Shown piece by piece: positions 41,101 through 49,997 of a stretch of DNA of 64,000 nucleotides. Where the stretch lies: assembly GCA_017165825.1 (NCBI GenBank), contig CM029386.1, positions 2,207,823-2,271,822 on the forward strand, in the 5' to 3' direction. This DNA is from Hepsetus odoe. Taxonomy: Eukaryota; Chordata; Actinopteri; Characiformes; Hepsetidae. How positions within the stretch are numbered: the stretch's first letter is position 1; each line of letters starts with the position of its first letter. Below the pieces are notes generated by a model. It was not told the origin of the DNA. It saw nothing but the letters and a program-made list of their open reading frames with translations, and did not search any database. The position numbers were made by a program, and so were the translations under genes.

Positions 41101-42747
41101 AAGACGACAAAGAATTTCAAATCTCTTTTTAGTTTTGTTCAATGCATTCTTATGTAGCATTTTCTGATTATGATTTGTCGCAGTGATTATTGGATTATGA
41201 TTATGAACTGATTTGATTTTGATCTGATTTGAATTGTTTAGGAGTAATCATGATCAATCTAAAACTTTGTTTATTGTCAATGAAGGAAATTATTAATCTT
41301 GCTGAATTGTGCATTGTTTATGATGTGAGAAATCCTAGTTTTGTCATATTTTGCTGCGTTTTTTGCATTTGAAACAGAGTGTGTTAAGGTTGGTTAAATA
41401 ATCCAAGGGGGTGGCCTGAGGGCCCAAGATGTGTTTAAGAACCTCTGATCTACTGTTTTCACAGGGCTTCCTCTTGTATCTCAGCAGAGTGTGGGAGGAA
41501 ACCTCACTTTAATAATCAATGATTATTAAAAACTCTTTTGTGAGACTAACAGAACCTCTGACCTGTTCTTTGGCCAAATTTTTCCACAACACTTAGTCTA
41601 TTACAAATCGAAGTCCCTTCACACTAATGTAGCATTTCTGATTTAATAAAAACTGAATAAGAAAGATAATAATTTATTTGTAACTCACTGATCCATCATC
41701 TAAATATTAAATACAACATTAAATAGATTTATTCAAAATAATTATGTTTACAAATATTTGAATAAAAAAATTATTCAAACTGTTATCACTCACTTTCAAC
41801 TTCAACATGGACAGTGGCGTCTTCATACCAGGACTCTGATTTAATGATACACTGATAAACTCCTTCATCAGACGGCTGGACAGCTGAGAGTCTCAGTGAA
41901 GTGTTTCCTTTCTTCAGTTCTTCTTTAAACAGAGCTGTTCTTCCTCTGTAAGACTTTAACTGTCTCTCATTTCTCTCTTCATGGTCTTCATACAGATGAA
42001 CTAAATTATCAGTTGCAGGCAGATCATGTCTGCTCCACTCCACCATCATATCCTCAGCACTGATGTTGGGTTGAAGAGAACAGAGCAGAACCAGATCTTC
42101 ACCAACTTCAACATCAAGAGGAGCTTCTGGACCAACAACCTTAAAGTGTTCTGCAGAAAATAATGATGTATAATAAATAGTAATTACACATGGACATGAA
42201 CATCCACATAATGTTTTTAATCCACAATCTGTGGATTAAAAACATACAATCACAACCTTTTATCTGCTACAGTACAGAAATGTCTTTCTTCATTTATTAT
42301 TCAGATAATATAACAATTCAGACAGAAATGCTTCTGTGGATTATCTATTATGTTGTTGGACACCTGTCACCTACATGACTGAATTTACCATGTGAATAAA
42401 CAAACGTTTGTTCGACTGGTTGGTGTGTAAATAATAAAGGGAGTCTTTTATGTATCTGCACTGGAAAACTAGAAAATTTGCTGCACCTTAAACAATACAT
42501 TCCAACACAGAATGCTGTAATGTTGATACATTTTTTATTAGTTTTTTGATTCCCATTAATTAAGAATAAAATGTTTATTCTGCAATTATTTATATTAACT
42601 GTGTTTTATAACTACGTCTGAAACATTTATTGAATTATTTACCAAACACTGAGAGAAAAGGCAGTTTTTACACAATAGTGCCCACATACCTGACATGGTC
42701 TCCATAAAGACAGTGAAACTCAGTAGCATCACACAGAAGAATTCCAT
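32019..42747 (-). CDS. Chimeric IgV-transmembrane-NLR/LRR receptor, copy 2 (gene model)
   Basis: The same exon order as copy 1 on the opposite strand: signal peptide 42690-42747, IgV 41794-42150, transmembrane 37010-37099, NLR-type linker about 35757-35900, LRR 35303-35473, LRR 32019-32189. Signal, IgV and TM phases are 1-1 as in copy 1, and the linker has GAG where copy 1 has TAG. The linker's 5' edge is less clear: the visible acceptors give phase 0, not 1, so an extra small exon or damage is possible. Element F, an L2 LINE, SINEs and an RTE fragment sit in introns. The gene would run into the gap. The combined transcript is inferred. Confidence 0.55.
32266..32500 (-). mobile_element. tRNA-derived SINE, family 2
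   Basis: Tail at left, head at right. Flanking 'catatttacaca'-like duplication. Lies in the intron upstream of the LRR exon. Confidence 0.8.
32556..32592 (-). pseudogene. Truncated LRR exon end
   Basis: Only the last LRR bases (cacactgtaaactgg...ctcag on the minus strand) remain. They match similar scraps at 35234-35275; see the L2 insertion. Confidence 0.6.
32593..35190 (-). mobile_element. L2-type LINE lacking its endonuclease
   Basis: An almost undamaged element on the minus strand. Its 3' tail is at 32593-33010 (tttattgtcatttcagcc block) and its 5' end near 35190 contains GGCCGCTGCGTGTTACCGCG. Flanking LRR scrap and 'attt' on both sides suggest the insertion site. The 691-codon frame is described separately. 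L2/Maui-like assignment is from motif recall. Confidence 0.75.
33014..35089 (-). CDS. LINE ORF, reverse transcriptase without endonuclease (691 aa)
   Basis: One open frame. Residues 1-100 are the basic N-terminal part (RHRKRCERKQKRGKRAG). After RPAIPVTVTVSKFIITRPNQ the protein enters the pre-RT region (KPWMTAELRRLLRTRDKAFK). The RT palm follows with LNDYRPVALTPIIMKCFEKL, FIDYSSAFNTI, GAPQGCVLSPLLF and the catalytic KFADDTTVVG. The C-terminal part contains TKFLGVHITDNLTWS and ITKKAQQRLYFLRRLRKAHL. Full-length relatives carry an APE endonuclease of roughly 200-250 residues between the N-terminal region and the RT; here it is missing without breaking the frame. Confidence 0.8.
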   Translation of the reverse strand: MHMSVTSVNALKLNRQTLLELRNQPGFSLPATLRTTLREFGVLRRPGLQSPRSPAEPGRLRRHRKRCERKQKRGKRAGVRAQLKANASRPAIPVTVTVSKFIITRPNQKPWMTAELRRLLRTRDKAFKSGDEAALRKARANLSRAIRAAKRAHAERIHGHFKNTGDTRRMWQGIQALTNYRTSPPACDGDPSLPDALNHFYARFDAANYTRMRKTTPPPNDQILSLTTAEVRRSLLRVNPRKAAGPDNIQGRVLRGCAEQLAVVLTDIFNTSLSTTVVPRCFKTTSIIPVPKKPSISCLNDYRPVALTPIIMKCFEKLVMRHIKSQIPSSLDPLQFAYRPNRSTDDAISTTLHLALSHLDRKDSYVRMLFIDYSSAFNTIIPQHLSEKLRLLGLNTSLCNWILDFLTGRPQSVRISSSTSNTITLSTGAPQGCVLSPLLFTLMTHDCAAKHSSNHIIKFADDTTVVGLISGGDEAAYREEIQELTDWCRTNNLSLNVDKTKEMVVDFRRSRRDHTPLIINTSPVELVQSTKFLGVHITDNLTWSLNTSSITKKAQQRLYFLRRLRKAHLPPSILTIFYRGTIESILSGCITAWYGNCNVLDRKSLQRVVRTAEKIIGVSLPSVQDIFTARCIHKATSIVNDPSHPSHTLFSLLPSGKRFRSIRASTSRMGNSFFPLATRLLNSGSTNIMDS
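35234..35275 (-). pseudogene. Truncated LRR exon end
   Basis: A second copy of the LRR exon end plus donor, about 67 bases upstream of the same piece in the intact LRR exon. Together with 32556-32592 it indicates short tandem copies of 'exon end plus intron start'. Confidence 0.6.
35303..35473 (-). CDS. First LRR exon of receptor copy 2
   Basis: 171 bases, FAGCNLSKQSIIKLVTALQS then QDLDLSNTDLQDSGVELLSA. Acceptor tctatag, donor ctcag|gtgag. Corresponds to LRR exon 1 of copy 1. Confidence 0.8.
35757..35900 (-). CDS. NLR-type pre-LRR exon of receptor copy 2
   Basis: Reads QCSIITYMRLNSQYEKKEFN then LKNFNTSEEGYRRLIPA and NYRKAQ, open where copy 1 has a stop. The donor is followed by gtgagt-like sequence. 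The upstream boundary is uncertain: cag sites at about 35903 or 35925 give a phase that does not match the transmembrane exon. Confidence 0.6.
36000..37000. other. Intron sequence without recognised feature
   Basis: No gene or transposon recognised between the linker and transmembrane exons of copy 2. Confidence 0.5.
37010..37099 (-). CDS. Transmembrane exon of receptor copy 2
   Basis: 90 bases in phase 1-1. Encodes HAGQIAVICISVFAVVLAAL then TACILK. Acceptor gtatttcag, donor aaag|gtgatt. Confidence 0.75.
37707..38129 (+). repeat. 5' LTR of element F
   Basis: 423 bases. It has two copies of 'tttgggcacgctagagggc', the arms gcgctctgttctgact (37783-37798) and agtcagaacagagcgc (37862-37877), a TATTTAAG box between ggggct and agcccc, and AATAAA near 38062. 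Confidence 0.85.
38133..38807 (+). CDS. N-terminal domain plus QRGST repeats, element F
   Basis: The frame opens at ATG 38133, only 3 bases after the LTR. About 115 residues (MSRQYLDVASHEGEQERVL, WVRRTPAAMARELERRL, MATRAQRYLNTLG) are helical-looking and shared with D. Tandem 13-residue repeats QRGSTAPTTPQAA follow, and the frame stops at 38807. The downstream repeat block is open in another frame (to 39415), so the full product would need a frameshift or splice. The domain is not recognised; Gag-like position, no Gag motif. Confidence 0.5.
   Translation: MSRQYLDVASHEGEQERVLWAAANAVERTLQLMRTWGTEMTSLDLREHLDGEEWVRRTPAAMARELERRLKKTMSLLPLDIIPDPELRMDRFALCLRMLISMATRAQRYLNTLGRVFFSARDREGGASLTAGVTQRGSTTSTTPQTAQRGSTAPTTPQAAQRGSTAPTTPQAAQRGSTAPTMSQAAQRGSTKPTAPHAVQRRDSAPRAQLIAGTRPARFTTRGW
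38537..38750 (+). repeat. 39-bp coding minisatellite
   Basis: Five to six tandem units of 'caacgcggaagcacggcgcc' plus 'aaccacgccgcaagcagct', encoding QRGSTAPTTPQAA. Unit length is a multiple of three, so frames stay open. Confidence 0.85.
38831..39130 (+). repeat. 30-bp coding minisatellite
   Basis: Ten tandem 30-bp units beginning cgcgactgcacggcgttcac, encoding decapeptides such as RDCTAFTAPQ. Related to the 39-bp array by the shared QR-x-S/C-TA-x-T core. Multiple overlapping open frames on both strands result from the repeat. Confidence 0.85.
39382..40629 (+). pseudogene. ASPM-like IQ repeats and start of coiled coil, element F (one stop)
   Basis: Continuous frame apart from one TAA near 39640, where the pattern expects Gln in an IQ unit. 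Units include AAVTIQAQVRKQLSRKYF, AAVVLQAAFRGMKTRQA, AAIAIQLRYRSTLEARK, AAMFLQACFRGQRVRRE, SVICIQAAFRGFSVRKN and AASVLQRRFRRWRLGNQ. The coiled coil starts DEQVSYMNVQITEQEELATK and ends in a stop at 40629. High identity to the element D ORF. Confidence 0.7.
40892..40960 (-). pseudogene. IgV exon 3' remnant
   Basis: Encodes only the last strand (FWYDKVNLHVEVRG) with the usual donor gag|gtaaga. The rest of the V domain is missing. Confidence 0.65.
40970..41785. other. Sequence without recognised feature
   Basis: AT-rich, nothing recognised. Confidence 0.45.
41794..42150 (-). CDS. IgV exon of receptor copy 2
   Basis: 357 bases, phase 1-1, one codon shorter than copy 1. Landmarks: EDLVLLCSLQPNISAEDMMV, VEWSRHDLPATD, VHLYEDHEERNERQ and DEGVYQC. 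Acceptor tctgcag, donor gaaa|gtgagt. The frame is intact with both V-set Cys and Trp present. Confidence 0.85.
42690..42747 (-). CDS. Signal-peptide exon of receptor copy 2
   Basis: 58 bases encoding MEFFCVMLLSFTVFMETMS plus one base. Acceptor gtctttcag lies just upstream, donor tcag|gtatgt. Confidence 0.75.
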
Positions 42748-43297
42748 CCCTGAAAGACAGTAATACACTGAACACTGAGCTGAACTATTCATTCATTCAT
42801 TTAAACCAACAGCAGGTTAAATCTGCCATTGTGGGTTTTAGTGCTCAAACTCTTCTCTCCTCATTTCACAGAATCAGGAACACCTGAATCCAGGTTGATT
42901 TAAACGTTGCCAAGCCGATCCGGACTCGTCTGTTCACCAGCACACACTTTGTGTGTATGTGTGTTTATCTTTTGTGCATGTAAAAAAAACAAACCCCTCA
43001 CAGTTTGCGCCACCTCTCCTTTTGTCCTCAGACTGACCACAATGACACAGTGTTATTATAATAGTCAATAAATTTATATTTATATTCACATTTCAACTTT
43101 TTCTGGATTTTAAGGGCAAAAGAAATGTTTATAATGTGTGTTTGTAAAAGGGGATTCATATTTCAAATAAAAAGTGGCTGATCATAATCACTAAATATAT
43201 AAATAAACAAATAAACAGTGACAGAGTAACTCCTGCTTAATAGTCTGTAATAGAAGTATATTACAATTATATTAAACAATTTCTGTGTGTGTGTGTA

Positions 43298-43460
43298 GAT
43301 ATTTTTCTCCATCTAAAGTGATGAAGTGTTCAGTAAAGCTCCCTCTAGCGGTGAACACCGGGTACTTCGGTCTCCTGCTTCATGTCAGAAACTCGGGCGA
43401 TTCACAGTTTTCTCCGCCAGAGGGCGCATTTCTGTACCATTATTATCAGTTCAGATTAAA
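43298..43460 (+). repeat. Dispersed unit with CTCF-like motifs, copy 1
   Basis: The shared unit runs from 'atatttttctccat' through 'ccctctagcggtgaacaccg' to 'ccgccagagggcgcatttct'. Other copies are at 44270, 45097 and 62715. The last motif resembles the vertebrate CTCF core. Confidence 0.6.
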
Positions 43461-43591
43461 GAATTTAATTAAAGAATAGAAGAACAACTAAACAGTGTCT
43501 TTATGTCAGGTTCTCTGATTTGATCACAGATCATCTTCCCAGTTTTTAATCTGAGTTGACCTGGATGTTTTAGTAAATAAGGCTTGTTTGG

Positions 43592-43830
43592 GGCAGCAGT
43601 AGCCTAGTGGTTAGGGGCGAGGCCCCAAAGTTCAGAAGATTTTGGGTTCGAATGCTAGATCAGTAGGTTACTCTGAGTTACCCTTGAGCAAAATACTGTC
43701 CCTGTCACTGCTCCCTGGGCCCTTTAAATAGCTAAGTGTATGGATTAAATGGAGAGGTGTGATATCATGTGTTTCACTGTGTGCTGTGCTGTGTTTCGCA
43801 ATGAAAAGAATAGTCAGTTTCACTTATTGA
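43592..43830 (+). mobile_element. tRNA-derived SINE, family 3
   Basis: Head ggggcagcagtagcctagtg, B-box-like gggttcgaatgc, core ctgctccctgggc, tail caatgaaaag...tcact. Confidence 0.75.
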
Positions 43831-43967
43831 TCAGACACTTTCATGTTGATTAATAGAGAGTCTCAGACTGTGTTCCAACCTTTCACCAAGCTCAAGGACT
43901 TGAGCTCTGATGAACTATATACCGACTACACAGCAGCGCTGAGACAATAATGTAGAAACATGTTTCT

Positions 43968-44140
43968 GGGGTAGTGGTGGCCTAGTGGTTAGGGAGTTGC
44001 CCCTGCATTAAAGATTGTGGGTTTGATTCCCTCACCAGTAGGTTACCCTTGAGCAAGGTACCGTCCCCATCACTGCTCCCTGTGCGCTTTCAATAGCTGC
44101 CCACTGCTGCACGGAATAGTCACTTTCACTTTCTGAAGAT
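43968..44140 (+). mobile_element. tRNA-derived SINE, family 3
   Basis: Head ggggtagtggtggcctagtg, B-box-like gggtttgattccc, core ctgctccctgtgc. Shorter than 43592-43830 through an internal deletion. Confidence 0.75.
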
Positions 44141-44269
44141 TAACTTTACCCACAACCTCCAACTTCACATCAAACAAACACCAAGAACACATTCACACAC
44201 AAATAACCTTCCACTGTAACGTTAGGAGTGCTGAGATTACACACATCTGTAGTGTGAATGTGTTCGTGT

Positions 44270-44400
44270 AGATATTTTTCTCTATATTAAGTGATGAAGT
44301 GTTCAGGAAGTGTTCCTCTAGCGATGAACACCGTGTACATCAGTCTTCAAATTCATGTCAAAAACTTGAGAATTTTGTTTCTCAAACAGTTTCTGTTCAA
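44270..44400 (+). repeat. Dispersed unit, copy 2 (partial)
   Basis: Shares 'atatttttctctatattaag', 'tgatgaagtgttcagga' and the 'ctctagcgatgaacaccg' block. The 3' CTCF-like part is missing. Confidence 0.5.
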
Positions 44401-44437
44401 GAAGAAAACTGTGAACCTTCAACACAACACAGGATTG

Positions 44438-44459
44438 TTGAGAGAGAGAGAGAAAGAGA

Positions 44460-44507
<48 letters not shown>

Positions 44508-44522
44508 GAGAGAGAGAGAGAT
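44438..44522. repeat. (GA)n microsatellite
   Basis: Imperfect GA run. Arg/Glu-rich frames through it are artefacts. Confidence 0.9.
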
Positions 44523-45053
44523 CATTTTTTGTGAAGGAAACAGTCAGAAGTCACTGCCGCTCATGTTCCTCCTTATATTGAAACAGGAAATGTGCAAATT
44601 CAGCGATTTTGACTCTAAAAATGAACAGTGGAAACATTTCACGGACCAGCAGCAGAATTGGCGGGTCAGGTTTAGTCTCTTCCTATTCAGGGCTTTTCGG
44701 CTGATAAATGAATAAACATTATTTCAGCCCAGAAACAAACTCTAGTTCATACAGACTCTCAGAACATCTGCCATTAAAGTGTACACAGTAATGTTGAAAT
44801 ATTGAAGAATATAATGAATGAATGAATGAAATTACTGTGTGAATCCAGAGCGCAGAAATGTGTGATCTCTTTTTCAGCAGATTCTACTTTTACTTTCACT
44901 TTTACTGCCTTATAAACACTGCCCTTTAGTGGCAGCAAGAGTAAATCATTATCCACACACACCGATCAGCCATAGCATTAAAACCAACTGTCCAACATTG
45001 AGTGGGACCCCCTCATGTCCCCAGAATTTCTCTGACCGGTCGAGACCAGAACT

Positions 45054-45055
<2 letters not shown>

Positions 45056-45090
<35 letters not shown>
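45056..45090. repeat. (GT)n microsatellite
   Basis: Short pure GT run directly before a dispersed-unit copy. Confidence 0.9.
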
Positions 45091-45095
<5 letters not shown>

Positions 45096-45096
45096 A

Positions 45097-45240
45097 GATA
45101 TTTTTCCCCATATAAAGCGGTGAAGTGTTCAGAAGTGTTCGGGTACTTCAGTATCCTGGTTCATGTCAGAAGCTCAGGGGATTCACAGTTTTCTCCGCCA
45201 GAGGGCGCGTTTCTGTACAAATTAAGAACACAATGTCCTC
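45097..45240 (+). repeat. Dispersed unit, copy 3
   Basis: Contains 'atatttttccccatataaag' and 'ccgccagagggcgcgtttct'. The ctctagcggtgaac block is deleted. Confidence 0.55.
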
Positions 45241-45429
45241 ATGTGTGGACAGCAGGTTTCATGAAGTAAAATATATTTGGTGAAAACTTTACTATTAATT
45301 ATATTTATTAATAATAAATACATGTAAATACACTCTCTCTTTGGGAATGGCCTTGTTGTTGTAAAAACACTGTTTATAAAAATAAATACAATAAAATACA
45401 AAATAATACAATAATAATAAAACAAAAAT

Positions 45430-45690
45430 TTTGGAAAGTAAGAGGATGCCTAAGGAGAAGAGATGTGTACTGCTATGGATTTTGATTAGTGAGCAGCAGT
45501 ATGGAGAAAGAGCACTACAGATGCAATGTTTGCTCTGAGGGTGTTGATGGAGAAGTACAGAGAAGGTCAGAAGTAGTTACACTGTGCCTTTGTGGACTTG
45601 GAGAAAGCACATGACAGGGAAGTCTGGTGTTACAAAAAAGTATGTGAGAGTAGTTCAGGATATGTATGATGGCAGTGTAACAAAATGTTT
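45430..45690 (+). mobile_element. RTE-type LINE copy 4 (fragment)
   Basis: RT scrap with 'gagcactacagatgcaatgt' and 'gtggacttggagaaagcaca'. Deletions and stops throughout. Confidence 0.65.
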
Positions 45691-45805
45691 TGTCTGGTCA
45701 ACTTCATTAAATCTTTTATTAAACATCCATCCCTGCATTTCAGACCTGCAAGTACAGAGTACAGAGGCCTGTCTGTGCAAGAAGAGGGTTCAGGTACTGG
45801 ACTTG

Positions 45806-47105
45806 TGTAACACTAGATGGCGCTCTGCTCAGCTCTTGTGGGAGCACACCTGTTTGGAGTTGGGCTAACAGGTGTGCTACATTTGGGGTTGGCTTTAAAA
45901 GCCCCATTAAGCGAGAGCAGAGCGTCGGTCTTTGTTAATCTGTACATGTCGTGTAAGTTTATCTGTGTTTTCAGTTTCTGTGCACAGTTCTGTTATTAAA
46001 GCTTCAGTAATGACCTCTCGGCTAAGCATTGATTTCCAGAACATGACACCGTCACCACCGTTACAGAAAGACAGATCACCCACACTAGCCTAAGTAGGCC
46101 GAGACCCGATATTGCCATCCATGTCAGCCTAGGTGGGCAGGGCGCTGGCGCTTTCACTTATGTCAGCCCGGTTGGACGAAGCTTCGGCGTGGTCGGTTGT
46201 GTCAGCCTGGGTAGATTTACATTTACATTTACGGCATTTAGCAGACGCTCTTATCCAGAGCGACTTTCATGTCCTAATCCTGGAGCAATTCAGGGACCCA
46301 GTGGTGGTAGTGCCAGAGGTGGGATTTGAACCTGGGACCTCTTTAGCCATAGGTCCGTAGGCAAGTACACACGTAGGCACAGACTTTTAGGTCAACCTGG
46401 AAGGGCAGACTGACAGCGTTGTCACTTATGCTGTCCGGGGAAGACAGAGTGTCGTGAGGGCATTCAGGCTAGCCTGGAAAGATGGAGGTTCAGTGCTGGG
46501 GAATACTGTCACCTGGGAAAGCAGGGGTTTAGCGCGAGCGATTACGCCAGGTTGGGAAAACCACAGATTAAAGCGCTCCAGTCCATTCAGTGAGGATAGA
46601 CTTGTTGCTTGCTGAAGCTTGCTGAAGCTTGCTGAAGCTTGCTGAAGAAAAGCAGGGCATTGAAAACAATATGGGTATCTGTCAGAGAAGACAAGGAACC
46701 TGGGGGTCAAGGTCCACACTCGTTGAGGAGCAGGTGAAGAATGACTATGCCCAAGCTTGTAAAGAAGGACCATGTCCCTTCATGGTTGTGTTCTCGCCCA
46801 CTGGAGGAGATGGTTGGGATCCCGGGATGTGTCCAGAACCAGCCCGTCAGGAGAAAACAACGGGGCTTTGGGGACTGCATCCAAACAACCGTCTGGAGGA
46901 CACGTCTGGTGAAAGCAGGGCATACTTTGGTCCTGCAAGGGAGCAATTGGATTTTGTTTGTGTGTTTTTAACGTTCTCCTCTCTGCTCTGGATGGGGCAG
47001 GGTTCACCGCCCCAGGAGTGGTGCCTTTTGGGGGAGGGATTCTCTAACACTAGATGGTGCTCTGCTCAGTTCTTGTGAGAGCACACCTGTTTGGCATTGG
47101 GCTAA
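45806..47105 (+). mobile_element. LTR retroelement I (no coding cargo seen)
   Basis: The 5' LTR is 45806-46065 (TGTAACAC...CCACCGTTACA) with arms gcgctctgctc / gagcagagcg, TTTAAAAG between ggggtt and agcccc, and ATTAAA near the end. The 980-base interior has no clear ORF; it shows imperfect tandem blocks around 'cagcctgggt/agcctggaaag' and a 'ttgctgaagc' repeat. A polypurine tract ttttgggggagggattc (47027-47043) precedes a truncated 3' LTR (47044-47105). A family 1 SINE is inserted at 46212. Confidence 0.7.
46212..46375 (-). mobile_element. tRNA-derived SINE, family 1
   Basis: Tail 'ggcatttagcagacgctctt' at left, head at right with GGTTCAAATCCC on the minus strand. Inside element I. Confidence 0.8.
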
Positions 47106-47925
47106 ATGAAAGAATCCTGATTTGGGATCTGTACACCAGGCTGTTAGAAATCAGCATGTTTCCATATTTCTCCAAATCCTGGAGCTTCATGTAGGATGAA
47201 CATCTTCTGAACTTTTACTCTGTATAAGGACTTAAAAACATAAATACCAGTTTTCTCAAAGCCTCATTAAATGTGAGGATGTTTGTATAGAAGCCTCAAT
47301 TTTCTGTTTTTGAGCAGAATTGTTGAAACAAAACTATAGAGGAAAAACACAAAATCTCCCACAAGCTTCATTTAAGGTGGTGACCTGACATTTTTTTTTC
47401 TATGATGGTGTGAAAGGTGGAGTTTTACACTTTCATCATGTCTTTTAAATACTTTGTGTTCAACAGTGAAAGTAAAACACCCCTCATTCTGAGCTCTGTC
47501 TGATGATATAATCTTTATTTTAATGTTTCTTTATGGTCTCACTTCTAAGTTTTAATCTTAATCAACATGTGAATTTCAAAACTGACTTAAACTGGATCTG
47601 ATTTGCTCATCAGATTTTAACCAGGTTGCTGTAAATGGTTCTACTGATGATATTTCTGACCACCTCTTCATTAAATGTACTTTTGATTTGACTGTCTATA
47701 GACCCTTTAAGAAGGCTGAGATATAAGAAAGAAATCTGAAATCCGTTTACCTACGTTCTCTCTTTGCTGTCTGACTTTCTTCACTTTTTCCAAATTAAGA
47801 CTGACTCAAAATTACACAAAATCAAAGCTTAGGGTTAATCTGTTTCTCTCTCAACAGTCCAGATATGATTGAGTACAGTATATTATATTGAGTTCCTTCC
47901 AACTCAGCCACTATGGAAGCACAAA
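47106..47925. other. Sequence without recognised feature
   Basis: No gene or mobile element recognised. Confidence 0.45.
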
Positions 47926-47929
47926 CCAG

Positions 47930-48090
47930 TGTGTTTCTTTGTGTCGGTGGGGAGGGTTATGTCAGAAAGGATATCCAGTGTAGAACTTTTGCCAAATCAA
48001 TATGTGGACAACAAAACTGATTTCCTGATTGGTCGAGGCATGGATTAATGATGACAGCCACCAGCACTGGTAGCCAATAGGGTGCAGGAG
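47930..48090. mobile_element. RTE-like 5' region scrap
   Basis: Shares 'cttttgcc-aatcaatatg-gga' and 'ggtcgag' with the 57850-57950 segment linked to RTE copy 6. Short and diverged. Confidence 0.4.
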
Positions 48091-48227
48091 AGAGATGATA
48101 AACATAACTACTGAACAGAAACACAGTGTCACTATTTTGTAAGAAGACCCAATACAAAGGAAAAATTAAACATAATAAAAAGAAACATGAGTATTAGCTG
48201 ATTATTAAACATCTGAAAGATGATCTG

Positions 48228-48318
48228 CAGCTCAATACATCATATGCGTACAGTGGTCTTTACGACAGCACTCTTCACACATCTTTGAGTCACTTCATGA
48301 ACATAATTTTCTGAAATA
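48228..48318 (-). pseudogene. Decayed transmembrane exon of a third receptor copy
   Basis: The minus strand has the acceptor ggtttgtatttcag seen before the other transmembrane exons, then AAAATTATGTTCATGAAG; the hydrophobic frame is lost. Confidence 0.45.
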
Positions 48319-48550
48319 CAAACCAGAAAAAAATGTTACATATGTAAACAAATATATTTAAATGAAATAATAACCTTACAATTAAGAATGATCATGCAAG
48401 AAATGTTCAGGAAATGAATACATCATTTAATTATTACAAAATATGGATTATATTATGCTGAAAACTTGTAAAGCTTGAAAAGCTTGACATGATTTTCAGT
48501 TCCATATAAGAGACCAAGATTCTATCTGTGATCACACTCTGGTTGGTTTC

Positions 48551-48810
48551 TGTAACGGTGGCGGGGTGCAGGAAGGATGTCAGTGCAGAGCCAGTGATCC
48601 GGAACATAACTTTATTATCATAAACCAAAATACAGGGAACTAAAAACCACTACTTACTTAAGGCTTCGCCTTATGAATGAACTGTGCTCTGTTCTGACTC
48701 ATCTGGGCTTAAATAAAAACCTGTGACTTCATGAGGTCAGGTGTGCTCAGTCAGAACAGAGCGCCCTCTGTTGTGCATGTGGTTCCGGTTTGGCACGACA
48801 GACTGTGACA
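48551..48810 (-). repeat. Solo LTR of the retroelement family
   Basis: 260 bases, TGTAACGG to GTGACA, with gctctgttctgact and agtcagaacagagc arms. Flanks (gtttc, attgt) do not match, so one side may be rearranged. Confidence 0.7.
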
Positions 48811-48946
48811 ATTGTAAACTGCTATAGTGATAAAGTGGCAACAGTTTTTAAGAAGGTTTAGGATGGCCGTCATTAATTATATTGTTAATAACTAATTAAT
48901 TACACCTTACTATTATTACTTTACTGTTAATCAATCATGATAAATA

Positions 48947-49188
48947 TCCATCCATTATCTGCCGCTTGTCCCAAACGGGGTCGCGGGGGGTGCTGGTGTC
49001 CAAGCCAGCGCACACAGGGCGAGGACGGGGGACGCACCCTGGACAGGTCGCCAGCCCATCGCAGGGAGGAGCGGGACGGGGACGACACCTTGCTCAAGGG
49101 TATCTCAGGGCAACCCACCGGGAAGGGGTTCGAACCCCCGATCCGCCGATCACGCGGCCAACACCCTAACCACTAGGCCACCGGCTCT
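48947..49188 (-). mobile_element. tRNA-derived SINE, family 2
   Basis: Tail at left (ccattatctgccgcttgtcc), head at right with gggttcgaacccc. Confidence 0.85.
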
Positions 49189-49394
49189 CTAAACACTCTC
49201 TAAACACTCACTAGGAATTTATTAATTATTTTTAAACTTTTTATTACATTCAAAATAATTATTTTCTTATTAAAATTATTAATGATTAATGAATGTATTT
49301 ATTAAAGATAATTCATAATTAATAATACATTTACATTTGTAGCATTTAGCAGCAATACATGCATTTTATACATGGAAACTGCAAAAGCTCTTAC

Positions 49395-49997
49395 CTCTAA
49401 CTTCAATATGAACATTTACTTTGTCATGCCAGGACCCAGGAGACTCAACGTAACACTGATATCCTCCTTCATCAGAGGGCTGAACGGCTGAGGGTTTCAG
49501 CAAAGTATTGCCTTTTTTAAGCTCTTCTTTAAATAAACTCGTTCTTCCTTTATAAGACTCCATCTGTCTCTCATTTCTGTCTTCATGATCTTCATACAGA
49601 TGAACTCATTTTTCAGTTGACAGACCAAGTCTGATCCACTCCACCATCATATCCACCCATCCATCCATTATCTGCCGCTTGTCCCAAACGGGGTCGCGGG
49701 GGAGTGCTGGTGTCCAACCCAGTGCACACAGGGCGAGGAAGGGGGACGCACCCTGGACAGGTCGCCAGCCCATCGCCCATCGGAGGAGCGAGACGGGGAC
49801 GGTACCTTGCTCAACCCATTGGGAAGGGGTTCGAACCCCCAATCCTCCGATCATGTGGCCGACGCCCTAACCACTAGGCCACCGCTGCCCCCACCAGCAT
49901 ATCCTCAGCACTAATGTTGGGTTGGAGAGAACAGGGCAGAACCAGATCTTGGTTTTAACATCAAGAGGAGCAGCTGGACCAACAACCTTAAAGTGTT
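49395..49997 (-). pseudogene. IgV exon of receptor copy 3, disrupted by a SINE
   Basis: Splice sites remain (acceptor at 49997, donor at 49395), and blocks such as NERQMESYKGRTSLFKEELK and DEGGYQCYVESPG are readable. A SINE (49651-49893) splits it, a stop follows LSTEK, and the first Cys region has lost a few bases. Confidence 0.75.
49651..49893 (-). mobile_element. tRNA-derived SINE, family 2, in IgV exon
   Basis: Flanked by ccaccatcatat / ccaccagcatat. The same insertion is present in the duplicate at 54627-54867, so it predates the duplication. Confidence 0.85.

Noticed and set aside
46629..47078. 149-codon plus-strand frame in element I
   Set aside because: Runs through the polypurine tract into the LTR and has no shared counterpart in other copies.
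49651..49893. tRNA gene candidates at B-box matches such as ggttcgaacccc
   Set aside because: All sit at heads of repeated SINEs with shared tails; no separate tRNA with a full cloverleaf was seen.
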